Notes: a model not told the origin generated them from the sequence alone. A stretch of DNA of 64,000 nucleotides from Sphingobacterium sp. ML3W (GCF_029542085.1 NZ_CP107036.1:3534001-3598000); one strand, 5' to 3'; counted from the stretch's first letter, positions 25,649 through 37,421 are shown. A program made the numbers and translations.

Positions 25649-27394
25649 ATGGATAGTGACCATTTAAATGTACCCACAATAAACTTTGAGGTATCATTTC
25701 CAGAAGTACAAGCTCATTACATTGACGTAAAAATGAGCCTCAAAAAACTCAATCAACCCTATGTTGATCTAAAGATGCCAGTCTGGTCACCAGGTTCTTA
25801 TTTAATTCGTGAATATGCAAAAAATGTAGAACGATTTAAACCTGTCGATGCCAATGGAAATCCCATTCCTTTCAGCAAAATATCAAAGAATACCTGGCGC
25901 GTTACGACAGATGCACTAGATCAGATCGATATTCACTATTCGGTATATGGCTTTGAGGTCTCTGTCCGTACAAATTTTTTCGACAGCGACCACGCATTTA
26001 TCGTCCCAACAGCAACATTTCTACATATTGAAGGTTATCTTGATGTCCCTTCGACTATCGTTATTGTGCCAAAAGAAACCTGGAAAAGTATATCAACAGG
26101 ACTTGAACGGTTGACACAACATACCTTTCATGCGCCCAACTTCGACGTTTTATATGACAGTCCGATTGAAGTAGGTAACCAGGATATTTGGAAGTTTCAT
26201 GCTGCAGGAGTAGAACATGAGTGTGCGATGGTGGGTGGTGGCTCTTATGACAAAGAGCGTCTTACCACAGATATTACACGTATTGTAGAAGAAGAAACCC
26301 GTATTTGGGGATCAAATCCCAACAAACGATATGTCATTATCACACACAACTACCAATCTGGTGGTGGCGGTCTTGAACACCTCAACTCCACTGTACTGGG
26401 AGCTTCGAGAAATGCCTATCGCAATGAACACAGCTACAAAACATATCTGAGCCTCGTAGCCCATGAATATTTCCACCTATGGAATGTAAAACGACTTCGC
26501 CCAAAAGCATTGGGTCCATTTGATTACGATGGGGAGAACTATACTACAGGATTATGGATTATGGAAGGGGTTACCTCTTATTATGACAATTTAATCATCA
26601 AACGCTGTGGGTTCTATGATGAAAAAGAATACCTTTCATTATTGGCCAATGATTTTAATATTATATTGAACCGTCCAGGACATGAGATACAGTCTGCTGC
26701 TGCATCAAGCTTCGATACGTGGATCAAATATTATAGACCAGATGAAAATGCCATTAATTCGGCCATTTCTTATTATAACAAAGGGGCTATGCTTACTGCT
26801 CTGCTTGATATCAAAGTAATAGCTGCTACAGATGGAAAAATAAAATTAGACGACATCCTCCGTGCTGCTTATGAAGAATTTTTCTTAAAACTTGACCGTG
26901 GCTTTGAAGAAAAAGAGTTTCAGAACCTAGCGGAGCGTATTGCTGGCACCTCGCTGGATGATATATTTCAGGCTGCGCATCAGGATGGCGAACTCGATTA
27001 CAACGCTTATTTGAATTTGGTAGGATATGAAATTGTGGATACCAACAAAGATAACGATACATTAACCTTGGGTATCACAACTAACAAAACAGATGGTGTA
27101 ATCAGTGTTGCAACTGTTGAAAAAGGGACGGGTGCCTACGATGCGGGTTTAAACGTCAGGGATGAATTAATTGCAATCAATAATATCAGACTTGATGTAA
27201 AAGACAAGGAGATTGATTTTATCATCCAACATGCTACTGATGGTGAAATATTGAATTTCCTTATTGCAAGAGATGGCCTGGTTCGAGAGATACCGGTACA
27301 GATCAGAAGAAATAACAAGAAGATTCATGAAATCCGTCCACTTAAAGATCAAACGTTCCTGCAGGAACTCTTGGGAAAAATCTGGATGGCTTGA
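25649..27394 (+). CDS. M61 family metallopeptidase (glycyl aminopeptidase-like) with PDZ domain
   Basis: This is a zinc peptidase with an N-terminal beta domain (about residues 1-170), a catalytic domain and a C-terminal PDZ domain. The zinc motif HEYFH is in SLVAHEYFHLWNVKRLRP (about residue 272). The GGGGLEHLNS motif upstream is typical of M61. The PDZ region (about 480-560) has VEKGTGAYDAGLNVRDELIAINN. The N-terminus is not hydrophobic, so the enzyme is probably cytoplasmic. Its length of 581 is normal. Confidence 0.9.
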   Translation: MDSDHLNVPTINFEVSFPEVQAHYIDVKMSLKKLNQPYVDLKMPVWSPGSYLIREYAKNVERFKPVDANGNPIPFSKISKNTWRVTTDALDQIDIHYSVYGFEVSVRTNFFDSDHAFIVPTATFLHIEGYLDVPSTIVIVPKETWKSISTGLERLTQHTFHAPNFDVLYDSPIEVGNQDIWKFHAAGVEHECAMVGGGSYDKERLTTDITRIVEEETRIWGSNPNKRYVIITHNYQSGGGGLEHLNSTVLGASRNAYRNEHSYKTYLSLVAHEYFHLWNVKRLRPKALGPFDYDGENYTTGLWIMEGVTSYYDNLIIKRCGFYDEKEYLSLLANDFNIILNRPGHEIQSAAASSFDTWIKYYRPDENAINSAISYYNKGAMLTALLDIKVIAATDGKIKLDDILRAAYEEFFLKLDRGFEEKEFQNLAERIAGTSLDDIFQAAHQDGELDYNAYLNLVGYEIVDTNKDNDTLTLGITTNKTDGVISVATVEKGTGAYDAGLNVRDELIAINNIRLDVKDKEIDFIIQHATDGEILNFLIARDGLVREIPVQIRRNNKKIHEIRPLKDQTFLQELLGKIWMA

Positions 27395-27420
27395 TGTGAA
27401 CGTTAGCCAATATGTACCAT

Positions 27421-27462
27421 TTAACAGAAAGAGCAGAAATATATTTCTGCTCTTTCTGTTAA
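27421..27462. terminator. Bidirectional terminator, 42-nt perfect palindrome
   Basis: The 21 bases 27421-27441 are exactly complementary to 27442-27462. The arms contain AGAAAGAGCAGAAA and its complement, giving purine-rich and pyrimidine-rich flanks. It lies 26 nt after the M61 stop and 2 nt before the stop of the convergent barrel protein. Confidence 0.8.
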
Positions 27463-27464
27463 TA

Positions 27465-27965
27465 TTAAAACTTATATCTTACCGAGAATCCAATAGGATC
27501 AAATATCTTGAGGCTGGATTCATTCAGAAAATCAAAATAAGGTTTTACATCCAATGAAATCTGAAATGGGGCTTGGGGAATATTATACTCTATTCCGACA
27601 ATACCATCTATACTTAAATTAAGATGGGAGTCGAACGATTGACGTTGACCATTTATAATTTTATCTTTTTCTTTGTACGATCCGATACTTCCACCAAAAC
27701 CATAGTACCAATTTAGACCAGCTGTTAAAGGTTTGTAAATTTCATACAATCCAACTACACGAAACCGACGGAAATCAGAATTGCTTTGAATACTCATAAT
27801 ACCTTCCAACGCATGGCTTGAATTTAGCGTATGACGATAAGTAATTCCCTGAGCAGAACCAAACCGCCCACCAATAGCGCCTCTATTATCCAACTGAGCC
27901 ACAGCTTTATTGGATAACGCACCAAACATCAGCATTCCACCGACAGCCAAAAATATTTTTCTCAT
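27465..27965 (-). CDS. Outer-membrane beta-barrel protein, unknown role
   Basis: A 166-residue exported protein. A signal peptide spans about residues 1-24 (RKIFLAVGGMLMFGALSNKAVAQ). The rest is a pattern of alternating hydrophobic strands and Gly, and the last residue is Phe (FSVRYKF), as expected for insertion by the BAM complex. There is enough sequence for about eight strands. I see no characterised family. A promoter box is at 28002-28009. Confidence 0.75.
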   Translation of the reverse strand: MRKIFLAVGGMLMFGALSNKAVAQLDNRGAIGGRFGSAQGITYRHTLNSSHALEGIMSIQSNSDFRRFRVVGLYEIYKPLTAGLNWYYGFGGSIGSYKEKDKIINGQRQSFDSHLNLSIDGIVGIEYNIPQAPFQISLDVKPYFDFLNESSLKIFDPIGFSVRYKF

Positions 27966-28001
27966 AAAAATTGAACGCTTTATATTCTACTTTATATCTT
28001 T

Positions 28002-28009
28002 CAAAAGTA
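28002..28009 (-). promoter_or_regulatory. -7 element for the barrel protein gene
   Basis: Reading leftward, TACTTTTG fits TAnnTTTG, with a TTG about 21 nt further upstream. It is 36 nt before the ATG. Confidence 0.5.
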
Positions 28010-28134
28010 ACAATTACAGCTATAACGACACAATGTTTAATTTGTTATGACATTAATCCCAATATCTCCAACTTTATTTCTGATATTTTTTTTATATTTA
28101 AGTCAATAGTGATAACCAAATAAACTCAAGTGAT

Positions 28135-29901
28135 ATGGGCAGAATTTTTGACTTTATAACCTTATATAAAGAAAAATACGCAAAGGACATTATGGTGGCG
28201 GGCAGAGACTCCAGTGGCAACTGGAAAACTTACTCCACCAAAGAATATACGGATGCAATTGATTCCTTGAGTAGGGCTCTATTGAAATTGGAGCTTAAGA
28301 AAGGGGATCGTGTCGGAATAATGTCCGGTAATAGACCGGAATGGAACTTGGTTGATTTTGCCTGCAATCAGATAGGACTTGCAACGGTTCCCCTTTATCC
28401 TACATTATCTACACAAGATCTTTCATTCATTGTGAACGATTCCGATGTTAAAGTGTTATTTGTAAGCAACAAAGACCTGACTGTCCGTATTGAGCAGGCG
28501 ATCAAAGAACATGGCATCCAACCGCAGGTATATACCTTTGATCAGATTGAAAACCATACCCCTTTGACCGAGTTAATTGGGAGTGCAAAAGAAGATACGA
28601 CCGAACTGTCCTCCCATCGCGATGGCGTTACCGAAGATGATCTATTAACCTTGATTTATACCTCGGGCACGACAGGCCGTCCCAAAGGTGTTTACCTCTC
28701 ACATAAAAATGTCTATAGCAATGTCACCGCCTGTAATTATTTGATACGGGAGGATTTCAAAACTGCACTTAGTTTTCTTCCGTTATGTCATATTTTCGAA
28801 CGCATGGTTGTGTATATGTATTATTCAAAGGGGATCCAAATTTACTTTTCAGAAACCCTGGATAATGTCGTTGCCGATATTAACGATGTAAAACCAGATG
28901 TCTTTACGACAGTGCCACGTGTACTGGAAAAAGTCTACGACAAAATCATTGAAAAAGGTAAGGCACTGACCGGTATTAAAAAGAAGCTATTCTTCTGGGC
29001 AGTAGACTTAGGGCTAAAATTCCAGGAGCCAGGCAAAAACGGCATGCTCTATTCGATTAAACTGGGTATTGCCCGTAAATTGATCTTTTCCAAATGGCAG
29101 GAAGCATTAGGAGGTAATATTAAAATTATCGTATCAGGTGGTGCGGCTCTTCAAGAGCGCTTAGCGCGTATATTTTGGGCTGCGGACCTTAAGGTACTTG
29201 AAGGATATGGATTGACGGAAACTTCTCCTGTTATTGCGGTAAACTCTTATTTACCAAATGGATTGAAATTTGGAACAGTCGGAAAACCGCTTAAAAACCT
29301 TGAAGTAAAAATTGCATCAGATGGTGAGATCCTAGTGAAAGGCCCTAGTATCACAACAGGCTATTATCAAAACGAGGAGGCCACTAAAGAAGCTTTCGAT
29401 GAAAATGGTTTCTTCAAAACCGGAGATATTGGCGAAATTACGACGGATGGCTTCTTAAAGATCACTGATCGAAAGAAGGAGATGTTTAAAACAGCTGGCG
29501 GAAAATACATTGCACCGCAGTCCATTGAAAACAAGTTAATGGAATCAACCTTGATCGGCCAGGTGATGGTAATCGGCGAAAATCGCAAATTTCCAAGTGC
29601 ATTAATCATACCTGCTTTTGATATCCTTTCAAAATGGGCTGCTCAAAAAGGAATATCCAGTAGTTCAAATGAAGAACTTATCAAAAATTCCGAAGTTATT
29701 CAGAAATACCAAGAGGAAATAAACCGATTATCAGGTAACTTTGGCCATTGGGAGATTGTCAAGAAATTTATTCTTTTACCAAAAGAATGGTCAATAAATG
29801 AAGGTCAATTGACGCCAAAATTGAGTTTGAAACGAAAAGTTATTTTAAAAGAGAATGAAGCTGCCATCGACAAATTGTATGTAGAGCAGAATCAAGAATA
29901 A
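28135..29901 (+). CDS. Long-chain fatty-acid-CoA ligase (AMP-forming)
   Basis: This enzyme activates fatty acids to acyl-CoA through an acyl-adenylate. The P-loop-like signature LIYTSGTTGRPKGVYLSH (about residue 176-193), the GYGLTETSPV motif (about 360), FKTGDIGEI and ITDRKKEMFKTAGGKYIAPQ (C-terminal hinge and catalytic Lys region) are in order. The 588-residue length matches the long-chain FadD-like group of Bacteroidota. No signal peptide. A YihY-type membrane gene follows after 35 nt on the same strand. Confidence 0.9.
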   Translation: MGRIFDFITLYKEKYAKDIMVAGRDSSGNWKTYSTKEYTDAIDSLSRALLKLELKKGDRVGIMSGNRPEWNLVDFACNQIGLATVPLYPTLSTQDLSFIVNDSDVKVLFVSNKDLTVRIEQAIKEHGIQPQVYTFDQIENHTPLTELIGSAKEDTTELSSHRDGVTEDDLLTLIYTSGTTGRPKGVYLSHKNVYSNVTACNYLIREDFKTALSFLPLCHIFERMVVYMYYSKGIQIYFSETLDNVVADINDVKPDVFTTVPRVLEKVYDKIIEKGKALTGIKKKLFFWAVDLGLKFQEPGKNGMLYSIKLGIARKLIFSKWQEALGGNIKIIVSGGAALQERLARIFWAADLKVLEGYGLTETSPVIAVNSYLPNGLKFGTVGKPLKNLEVKIASDGEILVKGPSITTGYYQNEEATKEAFDENGFFKTGDIGEITTDGFLKITDRKKEMFKTAGGKYIAPQSIENKLMESTLIGQVMVIGENRKFPSALIIPAFDILSKWAAQKGISSSSNEELIKNSEVIQKYQEEINRLSGNFGHWEIVKKFILLPKEWSINEGQLTPKLSLKRKVILKENEAAIDKLYVEQNQE

Positions 29902-29936
29902 CAATTTGCACGATTATTGGAGCGGATGATCTCATT

Positions 29937-30938
29937 ATGAAGCACGTTACACTAAAAGATCTATTTACATTCGGATACTGGAAAAATATTTGGCAGGTCA
30001 TGATTGATGCCTTCAACGGGTTCAATGATGACAAGTGCATGAAAAAAAGTGCTTCGCTAGCCTATTATACGATTTTTTCGATCGGTCCGTTGCTAATGAT
30101 CGTCATCTGGTGTATCGGTTTCTTTTATGGTGAACATCTCCAAAGTGGTTCTTCTGCGCAAGATGAAGTACTGGACGAAGTTACGATACTTTTTGGGCAA
30201 GGTGTGACCGAACAGATTAAATCTTATCTCCAGAAAATTACTTTTGAAAACAAATCCAATATGGGGATCACAATCGGTATTGTCACATTGATCCTTTCCT
30301 CTACGACTTTATTTGTCGATATCCAGGATTCAATAAACAACATCTGGAAAGTTAAGCCTAAGCCTAAGAAAGGCTGGCTAAAATTAATCATCAATAGGCT
30401 CATCTCCTTTTCCATCGTTATTGCTTTAGGCTTCTTATTAATTGCTTCATTGATGATAAATGGAGTTATTGTCGCGGTCACCAACCTGGTCATGACCTAT
30501 TTCCCCATTATTCCAATTGCCCTGATATCTTGGGTCAATACTGGTATTACGTTTTCTGTCATTGTGATACTGTTTGGATTTATCTTCTCATTCTTACCAG
30601 ATGCCAAGGTGAAATTCCGCGATATGCTCGGCGGGGCTATTTTCACTGGGCTTCTTTTTATGCTGGGTCGCTACGGAATTTCGATTTACCTCAACCTCTC
30701 TTCCACGGCGAGCTTTTACGGTGCAGCAGGTTCTATCATCATCATGTTATTGTGGATCTATTATTCCGCTGCAATACTTTACTTCGGAGCTGAGTTCACC
30801 AAGTTTTATGCGATCAAATTTGGGGCGGGGATTGTTCCGTCCGCATTTGCTGTTGCCATTGAACAAACAGAAAAAGTCAAGAAAATGGGTTCTGATGCTG
30901 AAGCCCACATCGGAGATACGATTCAAGTCTCAAAGTAA
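29937..30938 (+). CDS. YihY/virulence factor BrkB family membrane protein
   Basis: This is a polytopic inner-membrane protein with about six hydrophobic segments. The family pattern is visible as KSASLAYYTIFSIGPLLMIVI near residues 37-57 and later YGAAGSIIIMLLWIYYSAAILYFGAEFTK near 261-289. Family members were once misnamed ribonuclease BN; their function is not settled. The gene follows the acyl-CoA ligase and ends 6 nt before a convergent gene. Confidence 0.9.
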   Translation: MKHVTLKDLFTFGYWKNIWQVMIDAFNGFNDDKCMKKSASLAYYTIFSIGPLLMIVIWCIGFFYGEHLQSGSSAQDEVLDEVTILFGQGVTEQIKSYLQKITFENKSNMGITIGIVTLILSSTTLFVDIQDSINNIWKVKPKPKKGWLKLIINRLISFSIVIALGFLLIASLMINGVIVAVTNLVMTYFPIIPIALISWVNTGITFSVIVILFGFIFSFLPDAKVKFRDMLGGAIFTGLLFMLGRYGISIYLNLSSTASFYGAAGSIIIMLLWIYYSAAILYFGAEFTKFYAIKFGAGIVPSAFAVAIEQTEKVKKMGSDAEAHIGDTIQVSK

Positions 30939-30943
30939 TCACA

Positions 30944-31630
30944 CTATTTTTTCTCTTTTTTTCCGCTGATAGAGCCGTCTATTCCGATCACATCGATCAC
31001 CCTGTCACCAATTTGTGTGATATCTGATTTCAGACCGATCATCACAGTAAAAATATTGACCGGTGTATCCTGTATCTTTCTGAAATTATGTAAGTAGCCT
31101 AGCTCCAATCCAAGAAAAAAGCCATTGAATTTGTAGTCAGCTCCAGCACCCAATTTACTGGATAGGTTAAAACGATTTATATTTTCCATCTTAACCAGCT
31201 TCTGATCAGCTATCACATTCGCACGGGGCTCACTTGTCAAGCCTATTCCCGGCCCAAGAAAACCGTAAACATTCAATCGGCGCATCTGTTTTCGCACACC
31301 ACCTGAAAATGCGAAAGTATAAAAGTTCGTATTTGCATCCTCAATACGATAGGCAAAATCGGGATCTGGCAGACGTTGCTTGTATTTGAATGACAAAGTA
31401 TACAAGGTTGGGGAGACAAAAAACATCGAATTTTTAAGGGAAATATCCAGACCAATACTACCAGAAAATTTTGGGGAGAGTATATCTTTCGTTTTGCCTA
31501 TAGGGAATCCCATTCCGGTTGTTCCCCAATAGTAAACTTTCCGATAATGTATTGTATCAACACCACCCTGGGCATAGGTAGCGATGCTAAACAAAGGAAG
31601 AAGAACGAAAACAAGAAGAAGTCTATTCAT
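30944..31630 (-). CDS. Exported protein, probable outer-membrane barrel
   Basis: A 228-residue protein with a signal peptide (residues 1-20, NRLLLVFVLLPLFSIATYAQ). The mature part has Gly- and aromatic-rich alternating strands such as YGFLGPGIGLTSEP and FNGFFLGLELGYLHNF, as in porin-like or PorT-like small barrels. A charged tail (SGKKEKK) replaces the usual terminal Phe. No specific family is assigned. A hairpin lies between it and the upstream wbqC-like gene. Confidence 0.65.
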   Translation of the reverse strand: MNRLLLVFVLLPLFSIATYAQGGVDTIHYRKVYYWGTTGMGFPIGKTKDILSPKFSGSIGLDISLKNSMFFVSPTLYTLSFKYKQRLPDPDFAYRIEDANTNFYTFAFSGGVRKQMRRLNVYGFLGPGIGLTSEPRANVIADQKLVKMENINRFNLSSKLGAGADYKFNGFFLGLELGYLHNFRKIQDTPVNIFTVMIGLKSDITQIGDRVIDVIGIDGSISGKKEKK

Positions 31631-31632
31631 TT

Positions 31633-31670
31633 AAAAGCGTTTAATATTGAATAAGAACAATATTAAACGC
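31633..31670 (-). terminator. Hairpin between the WbqC gene and the exported-protein gene
   Basis: A perfect 13-bp stem (31637-31649 with 31658-31670, loop 8 nt) is followed leftward by TTTT, immediately before the ATG at 31630. It could terminate the WbqC transcript or lower readthrough into the next gene. Confidence 0.6.
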
Positions 31671-31696
31671 AGAATGTTCAAAGTATCTAGAATATT

Positions 31697-32308
31697 TTAA
31701 AGATAACTTTTGGATTGTGGACCTTGATTAAACAAAAGATCGATAATACTCAAATCTGGATAGAAACCATTTTTGTCCAAAAAAACCTGATAGTACTCTT
31801 TGGGAGCAACCAGTATGCTTTCCTTTTTCGGATGTATGATTTCCCGATAATCGATTGCCTCCGCATCATTGACCGTATATTCCTCTGTAAAGGAAACTGT
31901 TCTTTTTAGCTTAATTGATTTTAGTATCAGCTCCAACTGTGCAACGTTAAAGTCCAAGAGATAATCGAATTTTTCTCGATAAAAACGACTAAAATCATCT
32001 TCATAATATTCGAAATATGCGGAACTCCGATAAGCGGTCTGAATACTCAACCAATGTAAACGCTGCCAGTCAAATTCATAACTGATCCGGATATCTTTCA
32101 TCGGGACGCGTTCCTTATTACCATGTTGGATTGGAACTATTAAATCCTGTACCCCATTGGCAGAAGCAATGCGTGCCCGTGTACGATAGCTCTGTTTTTG
32201 AAAATGTTCATATTTTTCGATTACAACCGGGAGATTATTCTCCTGAATGGTATGAAAATAAGATATCGGCGGAAGATAACATGCTGGAAGTAATAACTGC
32301 GATTCCAT
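31697..32308 (-). CDS. WbqC family protein
   Basis: A 203-residue protein of the WbqC family, which is linked with polysaccharide and lipopolysaccharide gene clusters and whose reaction is unproven. Family features are ACYLPPISYFHTIQ near the N-terminus, EHFQKQSYRTRARIASANG, LIVPIQHGN and the later DWQRLHWLSIQTAYRSSAYFEYYED. It is divergent from an acyltransferase and a glycosyltransferase, which fits envelope work. Confidence 0.85.
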   Translation of the reverse strand: MESQLLLPACYLPPISYFHTIQENNLPVVIEKYEHFQKQSYRTRARIASANGVQDLIVPIQHGNKERVPMKDIRISYEFDWQRLHWLSIQTAYRSSAYFEYYEDDFSRFYREKFDYLLDFNVAQLELILKSIKLKRTVSFTEEYTVNDAEAIDYREIIHPKKESILVAPKEYYQVFLDKNGFYPDLSIIDLLFNQGPQSKSYL

Positions 32309-32338
32309 AAAAACTGATGATTTTTGTTATAAGTGACG

Positions 32339-32346
32339 CAAAAATA
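32339..32346 (-). promoter_or_regulatory. -7 element for the WbqC gene
   Basis: Reading leftward, TATTTTTG fits TAnnTTTG, 30 nt before the ATG. No convincing -33 element. Confidence 0.4.
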
Positions 32347-32396
32347 ACTTAATTTGAGGATATTTGTAAAATACAACTGGGAATTTTAGCTATAGC

Positions 32397-33263
32397 ATGA
32401 AACAAAACGCGTTAAACGCATTAATCTATGTCATCTCTCTTCTCCCCTATTGGTTTCTATATTTGATTTCCGATGGGCTTTATTATATCCTCTATTATAT
32501 TATTGGGTATAGAAAGGGTATCGTATTCCAAAATTTAGAAAACGCTTTTCCCGAAAAAACCGAGGCTGAAAGACTAGTAATCGCAAAAAAATTCTACCGC
32601 TTTTTTCCGGATCTACTTGTAGAATCCATTAAGCTAAAAACGATTTCAGCCAAAGAAGTCAAGCGGAAAATGACTTTAGAAAATGAAGAGGAACTAACGC
32701 GCCATCTTGCTGACGGGAAAAATGTGATTGGGGTAACCTCGCATTATGCCAACTGGGAACTCGGGATACACCGTCTGAGTTTGATCACTGATTTTCCAAC
32801 ATTGATTGTTTACAAACCGTTAAACAACAAGGACATTGATACAGTCTATAATTCGATGCGTGGTCGTTTTGGCGCAGAAATGGTTCCAATGAAACAAATT
32901 CTCCGACATATTGTAAAATTGAAAGGGCAGCCCAATGTCAGTATGTTGGTCGCTGATCAGACCCCACTATATTCCGACTCTGATTATTTTATCAATTGGT
33001 TGAATCAGGAAACATTAGTCTATACGGGAGCTGAACGGCTATCAAGAATAAGCAAAGCCCCCGTTGTATTTTGTTATATTGGCCGAAAAGCAAAAAGAGG
33101 ACAATACTTCTGCAAGTTTACTACCCTGGTAGAAGACCCTTCCGAATTTGCCGAACATGAAATAACTGATTTACACAATCGCTTTGCGGAGCAAATGATT
33201 CGTGAAAATCCCGAATATTGGCTTTGGTCACATAATCGCTGGAAAAGGAAACGTAGAAAATGA
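32397..33263 (+). CDS. Lysophospholipid acyltransferase family protein (LpxL/HtrB type)
   Basis: This enzyme should add a secondary acyl chain to lipid A or a related lipid at the inner membrane. One N-terminal membrane segment is at about residues 10-35. The HxxxxE catalytic motif is SHYANWELG (about residues 117-125), and the later VADQTPL and FCYIGRK segments are typical. The 288-residue length is normal. The stop overlaps the next glycosyltransferase start as ATGA, so the two are probably translated together. Confidence 0.88.
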   Translation: MKQNALNALIYVISLLPYWFLYLISDGLYYILYYIIGYRKGIVFQNLENAFPEKTEAERLVIAKKFYRFFPDLLVESIKLKTISAKEVKRKMTLENEEELTRHLADGKNVIGVTSHYANWELGIHRLSLITDFPTLIVYKPLNNKDIDTVYNSMRGRFGAEMVPMKQILRHIVKLKGQPNVSMLVADQTPLYSDSDYFINWLNQETLVYTGAERLSRISKAPVVFCYIGRKAKRGQYFCKFTTLVEDPSEFAEHEITDLHNRFAEQMIRENPEYWLWSHNRWKRKRRK

Positions 33264-34291
33264 GTAAATTACCAAAAGTAGCTGTTGTCATATTGAACTG
33301 GAATGGTCGTTTCTTCCTGGAGAAATTCTTACCTTCCGTCTACAACAGTTCTTATCCAAATATTGAATTCGTCATCGGTGACAATGCATCGGATGATGAT
33401 TCTATTCTATTCGTCAAGCAGTACTATCCCACCATTACCATTCTTGAAAACGACAAGAATTATGGATTTGCTGGTGGTTACAACAAAGTCCTTGAACGTG
33501 TAGATGCGGATTATTATGTCTTGTTAAATTCAGATGTAGAAGTCAGCCAAAACTGGATAGAGCCTGTTATTGCTTATATGGAGCGCAATCCCGGTATTGC
33601 TGCCGCACAACCCAAGATCCTATCCTTTCATAATAAAGATAAATTTGAGCATGCTGGTGCCGCTGGAGGATACTTGGACTATTTCGGTTTTCCGTTTTGT
33701 AAAGGAAGGATTTTACACGAAGTTGAGGAAGACCATGACCAGTATAATCAGGAATCTGAGATTTTCTGGGCATCGGGAGCCGCGCTTTTTATCCGAGAAA
33801 AAGCCTGGAAAGAAGCGAACGGCCTAGACGAAGATTTCTTTGCTCATATGGAGGAAATTGATCTATGCTGGCGATTGAAAAAGATGGGCTATGGTATAGG
33901 TTACTGTCCAACGTCCGTTGTCTATCATGTAGGCGGCGGGACATTAAATGCCAGCAACCCTAAGAAGACCTACCTAAATTTCAGGAATAATCTCGTTATG
34001 TTGCAAAAGAACCTACCTTTGAGTAAAGCAATTTGGATAATTTTCCTACGCCTTTGGTTCGATTTAGCAGCATTGATGAAGTTTCTAATTGACCGCAAAC
34101 CGAAAGATGCGTGGGCGATCAGTCGCGCACATCAGTATTTCTTCCTAAATATTTTTAAAAATGCTAGAAAACGAAAGAAATATACGGCAATAGAAAATCA
34201 GACAGGACAATATAATAATTCAATTATTATTGATTTTTACACGAATAATAAACATAAATTTTCGCAATTGAATCCAAAGGATTTCAAATAA
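33260..34291 (+). CDS. Glycosyltransferase family 2 protein
   Basis: This is a GT-A fold glycosyltransferase that acts on nucleotide-sugars. Visible are VAVVILNWNG at the start, VIGDNASDDDS, NYGFAGGYNKVLE, YYVLLNSDVEVSQNW (the DxD-type metal site is NSDVE) and the acceptor-side FWASGAALFIREKAW with DEDFFAHMEEIDLCWRLKK. A C-terminal hydrophobic helix near 255-275 may attach it to the membrane. It resembles rhamnosyltransferase-type GT2 proteins. The acceptor is unknown. Confidence 0.88.
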   Translation: MSKLPKVAVVILNWNGRFFLEKFLPSVYNSSYPNIEFVIGDNASDDDSILFVKQYYPTITILENDKNYGFAGGYNKVLERVDADYYVLLNSDVEVSQNWIEPVIAYMERNPGIAAAQPKILSFHNKDKFEHAGAAGGYLDYFGFPFCKGRILHEVEEDHDQYNQESEIFWASGAALFIREKAWKEANGLDEDFFAHMEEIDLCWRLKKMGYGIGYCPTSVVYHVGGGTLNASNPKKTYLNFRNNLVMLQKNLPLSKAIWIIFLRLWFDLAALMKFLIDRKPKDAWAISRAHQYFFLNIFKNARKRKKYTAIENQTGQYNNSIIIDFYTNNKHKFSQLNPKDFK

Positions 34292-34312
34292 GGCATCTGG
34301 AATTCCGATTCG

Positions 34313-34336
34313 TAAAATGCACAAAAACGCATTTTA
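34313..34336 (+). terminator. Weak terminator after the GT2 gene
   Basis: An 8-bp stem TAAAATGC/GCATTTTA (34313-34320 with 34329-34336) with an 8-nt loop. The T-rich right arm is followed by A rather than T, so termination may be inefficient. Confidence 0.4.
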
Positions 34337-34398
34337 AAAATAAGGCACTCTTTACAACAAGATTCTTTATTTATTTATTTAAACGTACATTTTATTTG

Positions 34399-36435
<2,037 letters not shown>

Positions 36436-36472
36436 GATTTTTTAATTAAATTTATATAAATACAAAAACAAG

Positions 36473-37351
36473 ATGAACGAGCTTCACGGCGCAGGAGTAG
36501 CATTGGTCACTCCTTTTAACTCAGATGAATCTGTTGATTTCGAGGCATTAGGTCAACTCATTGACTTGCAAATCAACGAGGGTATGGATTATTTGGTTTC
36601 TTTAGGTACAACTGGAGAAGTTGCCACATTAACTAAAGAAGAACGAAAGCGTATCTGGGATTTCACTGTCAAGCGCGTGAACGGTAGACTTCCTTTGGTT
36701 GCTGGCATCGGTGGTAACAATACCGCAGAGATTGTAGAACAGATCAAAGCTTTCGATCCGACTGGTTTTTGTGCCATTTTATCTGTGTCACCTTATTATA
36801 ACAAACCGACACAGGAAGGAATTTATCAGCATTATAAGGCTATTGCGCAAGTTTCCCCTTTACCTATTATATTATATAATGTACCGGGCCGTACAGGTAG
36901 CAATATGACTTCACAAACGACATTACGTTTGGCGAATGATTTTTCAAATATTGTTGCAATAAAAGAAGCTTCTGGCAATTTTGCTCAATTCAGCGAAATC
37001 TTACGGGACAAACCGGTAGATTTTCTATTGATCTCCGGAGATGATCCGGTGACATTACCTATGATGGCACTCGGTGCTGCTGGCATTATCTCTGTTGTTG
37101 GAAATGCATTTCCAAAACGCGTTGCCACGCTTGCAAAATTATGTGCAGAGGGCAATTATCATGAAGCAAGAGCAATACATAACGATTTACTCCAGATAAC
37201 AGATCTTTGTTTTGTGGAAGGAAATCCTGCCGGCGTCAAATATATTCTTAAAAAATTAGGCATCGGTAACGACACTTTACGCCTTCCATTGGTAGGTATC
37301 AGTGAAAAAACACAATTAGCAATAGCAGAAGAAATGTGCAAATTAAACTAA
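36473..37351 (+). CDS. dapA: 4-hydroxy-tetrahydrodipicolinate synthase
   Basis: DapA condenses pyruvate with aspartate semialdehyde, the first step specific to lysine and diaminopimelate. The TIM barrel shows GAGVALVTPF at the start, LGTTGEVATLTKEER (about 45-59), the Tyr of SPYYNKPTQEG and LYNVPGRTG, and the Schiff-base Lys in VAIKEASGN (about 164). Length 292 is standard. It is 37 nt after ligA, and a terminator follows. Confidence 0.95.
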   Translation: MNELHGAGVALVTPFNSDESVDFEALGQLIDLQINEGMDYLVSLGTTGEVATLTKEERKRIWDFTVKRVNGRLPLVAGIGGNNTAEIVEQIKAFDPTGFCAILSVSPYYNKPTQEGIYQHYKAIAQVSPLPIILYNVPGRTGSNMTSQTTLRLANDFSNIVAIKEASGNFAQFSEILRDKPVDFLLISGDDPVTLPMMALGAAGIISVVGNAFPKRVATLAKLCAEGNYHEARAIHNDLLQITDLCFVEGNPAGVKYILKKLGIGNDTLRLPLVGISEKTQLAIAEEMCKLN

Positions 37352-37373
37352 GCGATCAATTTGTTTGTTATTG

Positions 37374-37410
37374 AAAAAGTTTAGATCTCGCTTGAGGTCT
37401 AAACTTTTTT
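37374..37410 (+). terminator. Terminator after dapA
   Basis: A long stem pairs 37374-37389 with 37394-37409 (one G-U pair, tetraloop GCTT) ending in six T. The A/T flanks make it usable in both directions. It ends the ligA-dapA unit before the ribosomal protein operon. Confidence 0.88.
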
Positions 37411-37421
37411 GCTTCAAGGCG

